Assembly: GCA_030734395.1 (NCBI GenBank)
Contig: JAUZTG010000042.1
Span: 1 to 64,000 of the forward strand
DNA from: Sarocladium kiliense
Taxonomy: Eukaryota; Ascomycota; Sordariomycetes; Hypocreales; Sarocladiaceae
Reading direction: 5' to 3'
Length of the DNA stretch: 64,000 bases
Shown here: piece after piece, positions 31,784 through 43,169 of the stretch
How positions within the stretch are numbered: the stretch's first letter is position 1
Layout of the letters: every line of letters starts with the position of its first letter
The notes under the pieces: model-generated
The model's database searches: none
What the model was told of the DNA's origin: nothing
What the model saw: only the letters and a program-made list of their open reading frames with translations
Position numbers and translations under genes: made by a program

Positions 31784-32398
31784 TCATCGCCGTTCAGCCC
31801 TCTCCTTGAGCCCGTCCATCCATCTTTGGAATCCATCTGCAATCTGAGAGCCGAAAAAGCACCGTGTCGGGTACGCGAGAATACCTCCAAAAGTCTCGTA
31901 ACAGTAGTACTCGGTCTTCTCTCCGCCATCAGTCGCGACAAATTCTTGGACTCTTTCTGCTCGCATTATGTGACGGGAGCTGCTTCGCATTGTCCAAGCA
32001 ACGCGATACCCGACACTGCTGTCTTTGTCTAAGCTTTCCAGCCGAGAGACGCGTAGGGACGGCCTCGTTGGCTCATCCCCGGGCTTCATGACACAGTCGA
32101 AACGGAAATCAACTCCGGGGAAAAGCGCGCCATCCTGGGTGGCTAGGTGCACCAGCTCCGGAGGCGCGTCCCAGTTCAAGTCGGCGAGGGAAGGGACATG
32201 GTCAAGGGTAACTTTGGTGCAGAATGTATTCCATTCAGGGTAGTTGTTGCCGTCGAGAACGATTTCCAGGCACTTCTGTGGTGGGGCAGCAATGAGCGTC
32301 GAACACGAGACTGTGAAGGAGCCATCGCCTTGGTCTGGGGTCGCGATAGACGGCCCGCATTTCGGGTCTTGAGAGGAGGGAACTGGGCTTGCGTACAT
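31784..32398 (-). CDS. SRPBCC/START-like fold protein
   Basis: A single-exon 204-residue protein; the only usable ATG is at 32398. It fits the SRPBCC (polyketide cyclase/dehydrase) fold: an N-terminal Phe-Thr-Val-Ser-Cys-Ser-Thr-Leu-Ile-Ala-Ala-Pro strand, then a Val-Leu-Asp-Gly-Asn-Asn-Tyr-Pro-Glu-Trp-Asn-Thr-Phe segment typical of the family, beta strands with Arg-Val-Ala-Trp-Thr-Met, and a final long helix ending Gln-Arg-Trp-Met-Asp-Gly-Leu-Lys-Glu-Arg. Members bind lipids, polyketides or hydrophobic metabolites in a central cavity, and many have no catalytic role. Neither ligand nor pathway can be read here. It is divergent from the broken short-chain dehydrogenase gene. Confidence 0.72.
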   Translation of the reverse strand: MYASPVPSSQDPKCGPSIATPDQGDGSFTVSCSTLIAAPPQKCLEIVLDGNNYPEWNTFCTKVTLDHVPSLADLNWDAPPELVHLATQDGALFPGVDFRFDCVMKPGDEPTRPSLRVSRLESLDKDSSVGYRVAWTMRSSSRHIMRAERVQEFVATDGGEKTEYYCYETFGGILAYPTRCFFGSQIADGFQRWMDGLKERAERR

Positions 32399-32751
32399 GA
32401 TTGTCGTCGAGGGATATGTGATGGCAATTTCCCTAAAAGGGAACCGTGTCGCCGCTGGTAGAATTACCAAAGCTCAGGTTTTGTCTGAGGAGCGAGTCAG
32501 TCTTACTGACCGCTCCATGTCGAGGCCACGGTATATGTTATCCCGCCGGTCCATCCAGACATCCGGGGTTCGACGGACATTCGGTCCCAGCGGCTCCGAA
32601 TATGGGTCCGTCGAATGATATTAAGCTCCCCATCTCTTCAAATGCCCCTTCTTCAGTGTATTGCATGGCTTTTCAGCTCATCTTTTCCTGAATTAAGTGA
32701 TGATTTATTGATCTTCTACCTTTTACTTCTCAAAATTCACAATTTCGGCAA
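32399..32751. promoter_or_regulatory. Divergent promoter region
   Basis: About 350 bases between the SRPBCC gene (minus) and the dehydrogenase pseudogene (plus). Nothing specific was seen. Confidence 0.5.
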
Positions 32752-33567
32752 ATGCCAGTCGGCTCTATGGTCATGGACATCAAAACTCTCACAGGCTTCA
32801 CCGTTGCTATAACTGGCGGTGCTGGGGGTCTCGGCAAGGCTATCGCCGTGGCTTTTCTCGCGAAAGGGGCCAATGTTGCTGTTTGCGATGTCAATGAACA
32901 GTGATTGGCAGAATGTGAGAAAGAATGGGCGGTCTCGCATGCGAACAGGTTCCTTGTATCGATGACAGATATCACATACGAAGCCGGCGTCAACAACTTC
33001 ACCAATGCTATAGCAGCGAAATTCGACTGCCTCAACATGGTTATCAATAACGCAGGCATCGTTGACAAGTTCGACCCCGTCGGGACAACATCCAGGGCCA
33101 CCTGGGATCGCGTTATTGGCATAAATCTGACAGGCATGTTCCTCGTCTCGAAAGCGGCTGTAATCGTCATGGAGAATCATTCGCCCTGTGGGGGGGCCAT
33201 TATCAACATCGGGTGTGTTGCAGGTTATCGCGGCGTCAACGGAGGATTTGCATACACTGTCAGTAAGCACGGCGTTGTTGGCATCACCAAGAACATCGCG
33301 GGCTATTACGGTGAGAAGGGAATAAATAGTATTGCACTCCTTCTTGGCGGAATGGACGACATCAACCTCTCGGACAATTTCGTGGCTGGCATTAACCAAG
33401 ATGGCATGATGCGCATTAGCACTGCCAACCCAGGATATGTTCAAGGAAAGACCAATGTCGCGCTGGCAGATGTGGCGAAGTATTGCGTTTTCCTAGCGGA
33501 TCCCAACATCGCGGCTTCTTCTAATGGTGGAACTATTACTTTCAACAAGAACTGGCCAGTGGCGTGA
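32752..33567 (+). pseudogene. Short-chain dehydrogenase/reductase with in-frame stop
   Basis: Apart from one stop, this is a full-length classical SDR of 271 codons. The dinucleotide motif TGGAGGLG sits at residues 21-28, NNAG at 99-102 and the catalytic Tyr168-x3-Lys172. Codon 51 is TGA (32902-32904), where homologous loops often carry Arg; CGA to TGA is a single transition. No short intron with proper borders can remove it. The usual catalytic Ser, 13 residues before the Tyr, is Cys155 here (Asn-Ile-Gly-Cys-Val-Ala-Gly), a second change at the active site. Both suggest a decayed gene. The frame is otherwise open to the TGA at 33565-33567, so the loss is probably recent. Readthrough or sequence error remain possible. 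Confidence 0.75.
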
Positions 33568-33866
33568 GCCGTTCACGAAGGCTCGATATACAGCAATGCC
33601 CAAGTTGCGTGGCGCAATATCTCTAAGCGCCCGTGTACGTTGACTCGTGTTTAGAAAGGCCGCTCATTTGGGGCTTAGCTCTCAAGCATCCTGTCGATGA
33701 AGAGGGGGTACAATGTAAGACAAAGTGTACGAAAGCCCCCAGTACATCGTGTCTGACCGCTGCGCGTCATCTTGTCAAGCACGTAGCCATGCGCTCCGTT
33801 ACTCAGGAAAAAGAGTTGGGAATTTGAATTGTCCAAGAAGAGCTGTTTTAGACCTGACAGACAATC

Positions 33867-34857
33867 TCATACACACTGGGAGTACCAATCATTGGAAAAC
33901 TTGCAGGTGCCCTGTGAACAGCATGTCGGCCCCGACCACCCATTTCCGCCACATTGTCCCCACATACTAGCACAGTTCCCTGTCGGAGGCGCGCTTGTCG
34001 AGGTTGACGGAGCTCTGGACGTAGTCAAAGTAGTTTGCGCGGCGGATGTTGTCGTTGGGTTGCCGTCTGTGCCCTTGATGTCCTTGATGAATTGGATGAG
34101 TTTGGGTCCAACTTGTTGTGCAATAAACGAATCGCCTTGGGAGTTTGGATGCACGCCGTCCCCCTCGAGCATAGCATTCGTGAATCCATTAGCACGAGAA
34201 CAATCAGCGATAGTAATAGGCGATTGCGAGGTGGTTTGCTGCTGGACCCAACCTGGGATTGCGCTGTTGAGTGACTCAATTGTTGCATCCGACCAACTTG
34301 TCGGGATCAGTTTATCGATCTGCAAGGCCTGTTAATTGCAAGGCACAGACGCCCTTTGGTCCTTACTACTTACAATGATCTTGGCCCTTGGATTAGCATT
34401 GCGAATTGCGCTGACAATAGTCGTGTATGCAGCCAAGATCGTGTTGACGTCTCTCTTCCCAATGTTTACATCATTGGTGCCAAGCATGAACTGTACAATA
34501 TCGGGCTTGGTATTTTGCACCCAGCCGACAATGTTGTTTCGCGCAATATCATATGCCTGCCAGCCGGAGTGACCTTCGTGATCAGGGTCAAAGCCTGAAG
34601 GTCTCGAGCATTTAGACTGAAGGTTGTTCATGGAGCCTACGAAATTAACGCTGCTTGCCAGCCCAGCAGACTCAAGTTGATTCCAGACCATGGGCCGCCA
34701 GCACGAAATCTCCGTGATAGAATCGCCAAGAAGCACTTCACACTGCGGTTAGTCTGGGTTCAACTTTGGAACATAATCTTCACCTACTGATCTTAACCTG
34801 CTGAGAGGCAGCCGTGGCCGCCAGGGCAGCAGCTGTGACGAGAGACAAAAGCTTCAT
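33867..34857 (-). CDS. CE3-type acetylxylan esterase with CBM1
   Basis: A 297-residue secreted SGNH (GDSL) hydrolase in three exons: 34788-34857, 34374-34735 and 33867-34328 (298 codons in total). The signal peptide is residues 1-18. Block I MLLGDSITE holds the nucleophile Ser29, HEGHSGW and GTNDV are the oxyanion blocks, and GDGVHPN supplies Asp178 and His181. A Thr/Ser-rich linker leads to a C-terminal CBM1 at residues 262-297 with CGGNGWSGPTCC and a closing Trp-Tyr-Ser-Gln-Cys. Carbohydrate esterase family 3 removes acetyl groups from xylan; the CBM1 tethers it to cellulose. The promoter has a TATA box and an XlnR-type GGCTAAA motif. Substrate specificity is from family knowledge, not shown here. 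Confidence 0.88.
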
Positions 34858-34926
34858 GGCTGCTCAAACTGTGATGCTTATCCGGCTTGCTTCATACTTC
34901 CACTGATAACATTACGGCGCACCTGT

Positions 34927-34932
34927 TTTATA
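34927..34932 (-). promoter_or_regulatory. TATA box of the CE3 esterase gene
   Basis: TATAAA on the minus strand about 70 bases upstream of the ATG at 34857, within TTTTATAAA. Confidence 0.55.
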
Positions 34933-34981
34933 AAACATGATTCTCGGCCCAAAGGATTGCAACGCTTTTCGCGGCTCTACT

Positions 34982-34988
34982 GGCTAAA
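34982..34988 (+). promoter_or_regulatory. Putative XlnR/Xyr1 site (GGCTAAA)
   Basis: GGCTAAA, the consensus of the fungal xylanase regulator XlnR, lies about 125 bases upstream of the CE3 esterase start and 50 bases upstream of its TATA box. A 7-mer can occur by chance; its position makes it plausible. Confidence 0.4.
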
Positions 34989-36295
34989 AGCACCGGCAAG
35001 TCTGAGTCCGAAGGTGCCGAAATAGGCAATGGTTCTATCTACCCTAGCCTACTGTTGCAAGATCCCTATTAGTGGAAAGCACCAAATAGCACGGTGCCCT
35101 GATTATTGACTTTGCGCATCTTGCCAGGGTGTACACTTAGCAGCCCAGGTATCGCATCCTTGAAGACGCCAATTGCATGTAACTTCAGGTCCGAAGCTAA
35201 GGTTTGTTTTTGCCTGTAGCCCTTTCGATCGCTGTCCAACGCTGGGGATCCGTGATTGGGGCGCGAACAGTCATTCTTCACAATATAGACAACGCGACTA
35301 ACGTGGTCATATTCGTGGTTCCTACAGGTAGAGCTGTCACGGAGCTTTGGGCGGATTCATTGCCTCCGCAATTCGACCAAGGGCGAGTAGTCTCAAGTTG
35401 AGCGTCAGAATGACCTAATTAGAGAGTCATCTCACCCTGAGGATGGTGAAGGGGTCGTGTGGCAAAGGGTGCGCCTGGTCGCAAATCTTCAAACTACCTG
35501 CCGCTATCCGGGATACTCACCTCTCTACCTAAGTTACTCCTTCATAGACACAAGTGGGAAGATTTCACCTCGACCTCTTTTGAGAATTGGGATACAAAGT
35601 GCATTGCTTTCCTCAGCCACTAGACTCGCGTGAATACCATGTCCCTCCATTCCATCCTCAGCTCATCACCAAGGCTTTTCGACGCAGCCCTCTTCACGAA
35701 CCGACCCAAGAGACTTGCGACTTCGACAGTTGGGGACGCAGCATGAGAGGGAGTGTCCTTTTTCAGCAGCGGACAGGGCTTGAGTGGCCATTCAGCGGTT
35801 ATTGTATGCTCTGTCATCAGCATGATGTGGTAAACAGCGAGGACTACTGTTATAATTATGCCAGTAGCAAATGATTGTTCAGCGACAAGGCCAGCCACGA
35901 TACCGACAGCCAACCCGACGGAGCCTTAGAGTGGGTCACAGGCTCATTTGAACGTCAGCCAGACTGCAACATTACCTGGTCTAGCGGCCAGTGAAGACAG
36001 CAGGACCTCTTAACGTGTGAATTGACACCCGGGTCAATCTTGTAGCACAAAACACGGCTTGCGAACTCTGAAGCAGTGCGTGTGCTGCACCATATAACTG
36101 AAATCCGGCATCTGTTAGTGGAAGCTCCGCTCAATGTGCCCACGGGCCAAGGTCAGTCACGTGACTGATAACCCCACGGGCCTCAGTTTTCTTCAATCCC
36201 ATTACGATGTCGATGAACTCATGCGTGCTTGAGCCTCGACTAAAACTAGCATAAGGTTCGAAAACGATCGCACCTTTGGCTCCCAGGCTCACAAC

Positions 36296-37438
36296 ATGTC
36301 TACCCCCAGCTCTGACACGATAAGGTCGCTGAACACCCTCGTCGACAGCGCCAAAACCCTCGTACAGCAGTTGAAGACTGCCTTGGCCGAGATCCAGAAA
36401 GAATCGGATACACAACGGCGAAGGCCAGACGCAGATCCAGCGAATGTTGCAGCTGCTCGACCTCATGGAGATGCTTTGCAGCTAGCAAAAGATGCGGCAG
36501 CTTTGATCAAGGCACATGCCACCAAGCTGTCACTGCTCATTATCACTGAACCTCTAACTCCAAGCGCGATATCGACAGTGGTCCGGGAACTGATTTCTGG
36601 GCCTTTGACCGGTTTAGCGACTGCGGTGGAGCTATGTGCACCAGCTTTATACACTAAAGCCTTCCAGCATGAGCTTCTCTGGCGGAGCCAGAATGTGTAC
36701 ACTGGCCTAGTCGATATGCTTCAGAAGATTCCTCGAAATGGCGAGGTCCTGGTCGGCGTAGCAAAGGAAGGTTCTGCCGCCGGAGGCAAAGGAAGCCTGG
36801 CCTCTACAGGTGTCTTGTGGTCGGCCTGTGACAGTGTCATTGAACTCGCCACCCAAGGGCTACGGGGCTTCTACATCCACAAGATTGGGGAATGGAAGGA
36901 CATTCTCCGCGATGTGAGCGAAGAACTCAAAGAATGGGGCGATGAGGACCCGGAGGATGAGGAAGCCAATGGAATGAACAGTGATACCGACGAGGCAGGA
37001 AACATCGGCGACTCAGGTCTATCCGCGCAGCAGATGGTGGATGACTTCATGGGCTCCAATGGTACCATTCCGCGCGATGACCCGGACGGGATGCGACCCC
37101 GGCTAGAGTCGGCGTTGCGACGTTTGCGCCTTGCTGTCATTCTGTGCATGGCTATCGACAAGCGGCGAATGAAGAAGCTCCCAACAGGCACTCCCGCCAA
37201 GAGTGTTGTCGTTCGGCTCACCGAAGCCACTGACCAGCTTCGACAACTTCCAGAAGACTTTGGAGATCTAGCCGCCGCTCTATACGAACTCGATCCAGAG
37301 GAAACTGATGAAGCTATGGAGCGCTGCTGTTCAAGAGCGGTGGCTGTGGGCGAGTTACTCTATGTGGGCTGGGAAGGAGAAACAGACGAGTTCACGGATT
37401 GGATGACGAAATTCCGTTCAGAGATACGTAAAACATGA
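36296..37438 (+). CDS. GCIP/cyclin-D1-binding protein 1-like protein
   Basis: A single-exon 380-residue protein that is mostly alpha-helical. The N-terminus (Ser-Asp-Thr-Ile-Arg-Ser-Leu-Asn-Thr-Leu-Val) leads into helices with heptad spacing. A Leu-Trp-Ser-Ala-Cys-Asp-Ser-Val segment near residues 182-189 and an acidic linker (about residues 213-238) match the fungal relatives of Grap2/cyclin-D-interacting protein (CCNDBP1). The animal protein is a helix-loop-helix-type inhibitor; the fungal role is not established. It looks intact and conserved, with no intron. Confidence 0.7.
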   Translation: MSTPSSDTIRSLNTLVDSAKTLVQQLKTALAEIQKESDTQRRRPDADPANVAAARPHGDALQLAKDAAALIKAHATKLSLLIITEPLTPSAISTVVRELISGPLTGLATAVELCAPALYTKAFQHELLWRSQNVYTGLVDMLQKIPRNGEVLVGVAKEGSAAGGKGSLASTGVLWSACDSVIELATQGLRGFYIHKIGEWKDILRDVSEELKEWGDEDPEDEEANGMNSDTDEAGNIGDSGLSAQQMVDDFMGSNGTIPRDDPDGMRPRLESALRRLRLAVILCMAIDKRRMKKLPTGTPAKSVVVRLTEATDQLRQLPEDFGDLAAALYELDPEETDEAMERCCSRAVAVGELLYVGWEGETDEFTDWMTKFRSEIRKT

Positions 37439-38644
37439 GGATACACAGTAAAAAGCATCAATCGAGCGACACAACCTTCGAAACACCCCACAGCCCTTGC
37501 CCTCAGTATTGCCACATCTTTCCGTCTTTCCCAATTTCGTGGCAGATGTATGTCATCATCGTCCTTCACAGCATCTTGGGAGCGCCACGAGCGTCACATT
37601 CTCTTCGTCGGTGGCTTGGTGTCTCTCCCGAGGTTGTCGACGTGAACCACACCAGGTAGCGACCTTCTCGATGGCATGTGTTGATAATCCGATGAATTGG
37701 TTTCGGAAGAAGGTCAAGCCCGTGGATCCGGAAATATCGATAACGTGGTAACGGCAGCCCATATCGACTCTGACAGCCTTGGCTGCGTTTCTCCATTCCT
37801 CGTGCCGTTGTTGAGCGATGGTGTGGTCAAGTCAAGTTGCGATGGAATATACCAGCCCAGTAGACAAAGACAAGTCGTTTGGCGACAATTGAAATCACAC
37901 GCAATCATACTTGTTCCCCTGCTTCGTTTTATACTTCAAAGTTGGAGCAGACATGGTTGGGCACGGAAGGGTTCGAGGGAGCACAGGCGGTCGGGGTTTT
38001 GCGATATCCTCCGGTCATCGCCTCGTCCGCGTCAGCCAGCAACAATAGAGAAACTATGAAGACCATGCCCTGGACTCGTCATTCAACCTGTGATTCGCGA
38101 CTGACTGAGACTGGTTCCCGATTGATGTTGGGGGTATCCTAGTGCTTCCGCGCTGAGGCCGTGGCGCGGGTTCAAACTGATCTCGCAAAGGGAACAGCCA
38201 AGCAATCAACACGTTCATCTTGCCGTGATAATCATCGTTTGGGGACAACACAACTCCCATTGGCAGCATCTTGCCCTTGGGGGCGCTCAGTTTGCGGCTG
38301 CTTCAAAGCACTACTATTGTATACCTGGCTGACTCCGCACAACATGCCTAATCGAGTACGGATCGCCAATCGCCGGTGCTCTCGTCGACGTGCTATGGCT
38401 ATAGTCGCGAGTGGTATTGACCGTTCTAGACTTGCGAATACCACCGAGGATGGTACACAAAAAGGTAGGTTAATCCAAAATCCCGCCAATGGCGCTGCAG
38501 CGATTTGTCCGGGGTTGCAAGGTATAATGAGATATCGGAAGACCGGCTACTCGCTCATAAAGCGCTCCGTTTCCCATGTGTGCTGGCGTCCTAGGCTGCT
38601 TCTGCTGATGGATATAGACCCAGCCCTGCGAAATCGTAGTAGCA
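37439..38644. other. Intergenic, no gene recognised
   Basis: About 1.2 kb of mixed composition. Its right end is the promoter of the rhamnogalacturonan lyase gene. No GGCTAAA motif was seen here. Confidence 0.5.
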
Positions 38645-40485
38645 ATGCGAATGGTTTCGTCGACCTTGTTCACCGTGGCGGTGGCATTTGCGAGAGTAGC
38701 CATTGCCGCCTTCGGCTATACGTCATCAGGGAATAACTTCGTGATCGATGCAGGTTCAGAGAACGGTCTTGTCTTCTCCGTATCCAAGTCCAGTTGCGAC
38801 ATCAACTCAATCCGATACCGCGGCATTGAGCTTCAAGATTCATCTCAAGGCACACATATTGGTTCTGGCCTAGGTTCTGCATCCGTTTCTGTCACGCAGC
38901 TTTCTGGCTCCTCCAACTACATCAAGGTTACGTGCGGTACCAGTACCCTGACCCAGTATCTAGTCGTACGGCAAGGAGACAGTACAATCTTCCTGGGGAC
39001 ATACATAACCGCGGAGCCATCTATTGGCGAGCTGCGATTCATCGCCCGGCTCAAGTCTAGCGTTCTGCCGTATGAGCACCCTTTCGGAGTTGTGTCAACG
39101 ACTGCTGGTTCGTCGTCCACCGTTGAAGGATCCGATGTCTTCGTTGTCAATGGCCAAACAAGATCCAAGTTCTATTCTTCAGAGCGATTTATCGACGAAG
39201 ACGGGCATTGTGTATGGGGCGATACGGTTGACCTGATTCGCGCCTGTATACTTGTTCCACAAATCGGCTTTGAGTCAGGATCGGGAGGTCCTTTCTTCCG
39301 AGACATCAACACCAACAACGCCGGGGCAGCTACGAACCTGTACAATTATATGAACAGTGGCCATGTACAAACAGAACAGTTTCGCATGGGATTCCACGGT
39401 CCATATGCTCTGCAGTTTTCGAGATCAGGAATACCCTCAGCAAAGCAAGCAGACATGTCCTGGTTCTCCGAGCTCGGCCTTCAAGGTTTTGTTGCCAATG
39501 CAGATCGTGGACGCGTCACTGGGACAGTGAGTGGAATCGCTGATGGCTTCCAGAAAGTCGTGCACTGGTACAACAGTGCAGCTCAGTATTGGACGTATGC
39601 ATCCTCAGCTGGAGCCTTCACATCCCCGCTGATGAAGCCTGGGACTTATACAATGGTGCTGTATCAAACTGAGTACAAGGTCGCCACGGCGAGTGTAACT
39701 GTTACCCGCGGAAGCACGGCAACCAAGAATATCGCGGCGACAACAGAAACAAAGCAGAGTCTATGGAAGATTGGAGAGTTCGATGGGCAACCATTTGAGT
39801 TTCGAAATGGAGACAAGATTCTGCGCATGCACCCTTCAGATACTCGAATGAGCAGCTGGGGTCGTTCCACCTACACCGTTGGATCTTCGAACTTGCGAGA
39901 CTTCCCGCTTGCGCTGTTCAAGGATGTGAATCAACCCCAAACCATTCGATTTTCTCTCGGCTCCGCGCCAGGAGCAGCAACCCTCCGCATCGCGACAACA
40001 TTGAGTCATGCCGGTGCTAGACCTCAGGTCACCGTCAACGGATGGAGTGGTGCCGTGCCAGCTGCACCCACAAAGATTGACTCGAGAGGAGTCACCCGCG
40101 GGGCCTATCGAGGCTATGGAGAGGTATACGAGTGGACTGTGCCTTCGGGCACTTTGATTTCTGGGAGTAACACCGTGGAAATCTACGTGGCTTCGGGAAG
40201 TTCTGGAACCACATTCCTCAGCCCGAACTTCGTAAGTGAACCCCTGATCGTCTCAGCCATTTTCTGACTCTAACTGTCAAGATTATCGACGCCATTGAGC
40301 TCTTTATTCCAGGTTCGGGATCTGGCGGCGGTGGTGGTGGTAGCGGAAGTGAAGGTGGAGGGGGAGGCGGTTGTCACGCCCAGCGTTACGAGCAATGTGG
40401 AGGTAATGGTTGGGCCGGCTGCACTGTTTGTACCTCAGGATCAACTTGCAATGTGGTCAACGAGTGGTACTCTCAATGTCTGTGA
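38645..40485 (+). CDS. PL4 rhamnogalacturonan lyase with CBM1
   Basis: A predicted 596-residue secreted polysaccharide lyase in two exons, 38645-40231 and 40282-40485 (597 codons). After a signal peptide (residues 1-20) the mature N-terminus starts FGYTSSGNNFVIDAG, characteristic of family 4 lyases that cleave the rhamnogalacturonan-I backbone of pectin by beta-elimination. The catalytic beta-sandwich, a fibronectin-III-like middle part (about residues 330-370) and a C-terminal carbohydrate-binding-like jelly roll can be followed along the protein. A Gly/Ser linker of about 20 residues, almost pure glycine, leads to a C-terminal CBM1 (residues 560-596). The 50-base intron falls between enzyme and linker, so the module is on its own exon. 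A start at the second ATG (38651) is equally possible. Confidence 0.88.
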
Positions 40486-40638
40486 ATATAGTTGGTCAAA
40501 ATCAACGCTGAGATTTATTTCTGCGGCTAAATTGATGTGCTCACACCCCCTTTCTATATCCCTTGGGTCGCGTGGTGAATGTCTTCTCGCATTCATACAA
40601 AGTCATAGTGAACAATGGGTGACGTTTGTTGAAGATGG

Positions 40639-43169
40639 TCAGGGAACCACGTGAGCTGGCTTCTCTGAGATGCTGGAATGACCGAGCTGCTTCTGCTCGT
40701 TCGTGAGTTCATCGTCTGGTGCCGGAGTCTCTGGTGTGACCATTAGCTCCGGCGTCGGCAGGTCCGTGCCACTCTTAGTGGTTGTCGGGGCCTTGAGACC
40801 GTGGACCGTGGCTTCCTCTATATGCTCCGATGCCATGCCTTCCTTATCGTCTTCTTCATTCACACGAGATAGAGGACGCCCATGGGAAACATCGTGCTCC
40901 TCTCCTTCAGGCTGAGTTGCAGACCCATCCTCAAGGTTGACCCCAACCATCTCCGCAAGGCTGCGGAAATTGAAAAGAGATTCATTTCCTGCATCAACGT
41001 CATTGCCAGCAGCTTGAGCAATGGTCCCGTCGGGCCCAGTGAAGCCCTGCCCGCTATAGCTGCCAGACGGGCTATCCGCCAATGATGAACCGATGGATGA
41101 TGCATTACTCATTTGGCGAAGATGAGAACCGCCTCGACTGGATGACACGGGGATAGGCAGCGACGTTGCCGAGGAGCTTGGCTCTCCCAAACCTTCTCCG
41201 GTGCCTCTGTCAACGCCCTTGCCTTTGCTGTCGCTCGCTTCGCTTCTGCCAGCGTTAGTTTCAGGAGGAGTATCCGTTCCTTTCACCGCCGAGGAAGCCC
41301 CTTGAACAGTAGCTTCCATTCTGAGATTGCTTGCAGCGCTGTTCCCGCGCCGCCGGCCGAGTCCAAGAGAGAGGCTGCTTCCGCTAGCACCGCTTGTGCC
41401 ACCACTATAGGGGTCGCTGCCCTGTTTCTTCAGTGCTTTGCGTTCCTCCTTCAGTTTCTTCTTGGCTTCTTTTCGCAACGCCTTCTCCTCTTTGCGTTGC
41501 CGATCAGCTTCCGCCGCTATTGACAAACGAACTGCTTCGGCGAGCATCATCTCCTCTAGTTCAGCCATACGGTTTCGACGTCTGCCACCGCCAGCGGCAG
41601 AAGCTGTCTCGCCCGTTTCCGTGCCTTCGGCAGGCCCACCGGCTTGGCGGCTGTCTGAGGCGGTACTATTGTTTTGTCCCGTGTTCCTTCTGCTGAATCT
41701 ACCAGGGCGCAAAATAGATCTAGACTCATTTCCGCCAATGAGGAAAGCTGCGGTATGAAGTGCAGTCGCAGCAGCAGCTCGGCGCGCCTGATGAGCTCTG
41801 GCAGCAGCAAGTTTTGTTGCCCAATCGGGTCGTACCCTATCTGTAGTGATGACGTTGGGAGCATTCGCTGACAAGCTATGTGCACGTCGCCGATTCGGTT
41901 GCGTGGGGGAGGTAGGCGGCATGGTTGAGTTGAGAGAGCTCTGTGACGACATTGCAGTCGAGTGCAGATTCGATTGGGATGTGGAAAATGCGAGTCCCCT
42001 GCGGAAAGGAGGCGGCTCGTATGTGACACCAAACTCAGGCTGCTGGCAATACGGACAAGCAGTTGGCTCCGAAATGAGCATCTCTGGCGGATCTTCTGGC
42101 TGCAGGGGGGCATTCGGATCGCGAGCTTCTCCATCCGGGTGGTGTTCAGGGAGGTGCGGCTCGGCACGCTTGATCTGAACAAAGCATTCGCTGCAGATGG
42201 GTTGATCGCAGCAACGAGTGTGGTTCAGGTAAGGTGGGTAAGTTAGAAAGCAAATGGGACACTCTGAGGCATCTTTGTAAAGAAACACTTCGATCGGCTG
42301 ACCGTTGACGAATGGATCGTAAGGTAACTGTATTTCTTTCGGAGTGAGATCAGTAGAAGACGTATTTCGTGAACCCACGCTGAGAGCTGCAGCAAGAGCC
42401 TTCGCTCGCGGCTTGAATGGTGAGCTACGCCCTGGAGTGGCGGAAGTAGGTGATGGCACGCCAGAGCCGGCATTGGAGCCGCTGCGGTCAGAGGCAGCTG
42501 ACATGGTTCTTGGCCCCATGGGCACGGTGAGGTTCTGGAGATTCGAGTTGGATGCTGATGTCGGGGGAGGGGGGCGCGGAACAAGGTCTGGATCGGGAGG
42601 ATCGTCCGCAGCAGGAATAGGGAGCCCGCGAGCAGCCGCAATCAATTGATGCTCAGCCCAGTTGTCTGACCAGTCATTCAAGCCCCGCCAAAACGGTGCC
42701 AGCTTCCGTTCAATCTATAGCATCATCATGATAAGCACTGGATACGGTCCAAGCGAGAAGGCTAGGTGAGTCTTACCTGAAGTTGTCTGACGACTGTTTT
42801 GCTGAAATCTTCTGCACCGACGTAGGTGCCGAGGGTAACGAGATACCCGCCATCGATATGCTCCTCACGCAAGCTGCGTTCCCGTTCTTTGGCTCTTGCG
42901 GCACGCTCCTTTTCCTGCCGCCTGGCCTCGCGTTCCTGTCGAGTCTCGCGTCGTTCAGAAGTATCATTACGGTCATTGGCTCGGCTTGAGCCGCTGCCAA
43001 TTCCCAAGAAACTCAGATCTGTCCGGCTAATGCGAGCTCGGTTCGTCCGGGAAGTCGCATCGCCGGACGCACCAGAACCTTCACCGACAACCGGGCGGCG
43101 GTCTCTTGAAGCAGCTGTCCCATCCGGACTGTCAAAGTTCCTTGACTCCTTGCCTTGGGATTGGCCCAT
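40639..43169 (-). CDS. SIP5-like RING-type zinc-finger protein
   Basis: A predicted 822-residue cytosolic protein in two exons, 42777-43169 and 40639-42714, with a 62-base intron (GTAAGA...TATAG). It matches the fungal SIP5 family (SNF1-interacting protein). It has an N-terminal MGQSQGKE that fits N-myristoylation and a charged Glu/Arg-rich coiled coil. Next come Ile-Glu-Arg-Lys-Leu-Ala-Pro-Phe-Trp and a RING-like cysteine cluster, CPICFLTYPPYLNHTRCC then CSECF, with a CPYC partner further on. The second half is Ser/Pro-rich and disordered, with a short Lys/Glu-rich helical stretch. In yeast Sip5 links Snf1 kinase to the Glc7 phosphatase Reg1. That link would tie carbon signalling to the surrounding CAZyme genes, though the neighbourhood may be chance. 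Confidence 0.87.

Larger units (their letters stand above)
34858..36295. other. Intergenic with possible gene relic
   Basis: About 1.4 kb. The left part is the CE3 promoter. At 35920-36012 is a stretch resembling 17570-17672. Next to it on the minus strand (35620-35930) is an open frame without ATG that begins with a hydrophobic Gly-Leu-Ala-Val-Gly-Ile-Val-Ala-Gly-Leu-Val segment. This may be the remnant of a gene whose 5' flank was duplicated. Confidence 0.45.

Noticed and set aside
32902..32904. Intron explanation for the SDR stop codon
   Set aside because: The only nearby GT...AG would remove about ten bases, far below any fungal intron length.
32737..33444. 235-codon minus-strand frame over the SDR
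   Set aside because: The plus strand carries all SDR motifs; the antisense frame is a shadow.
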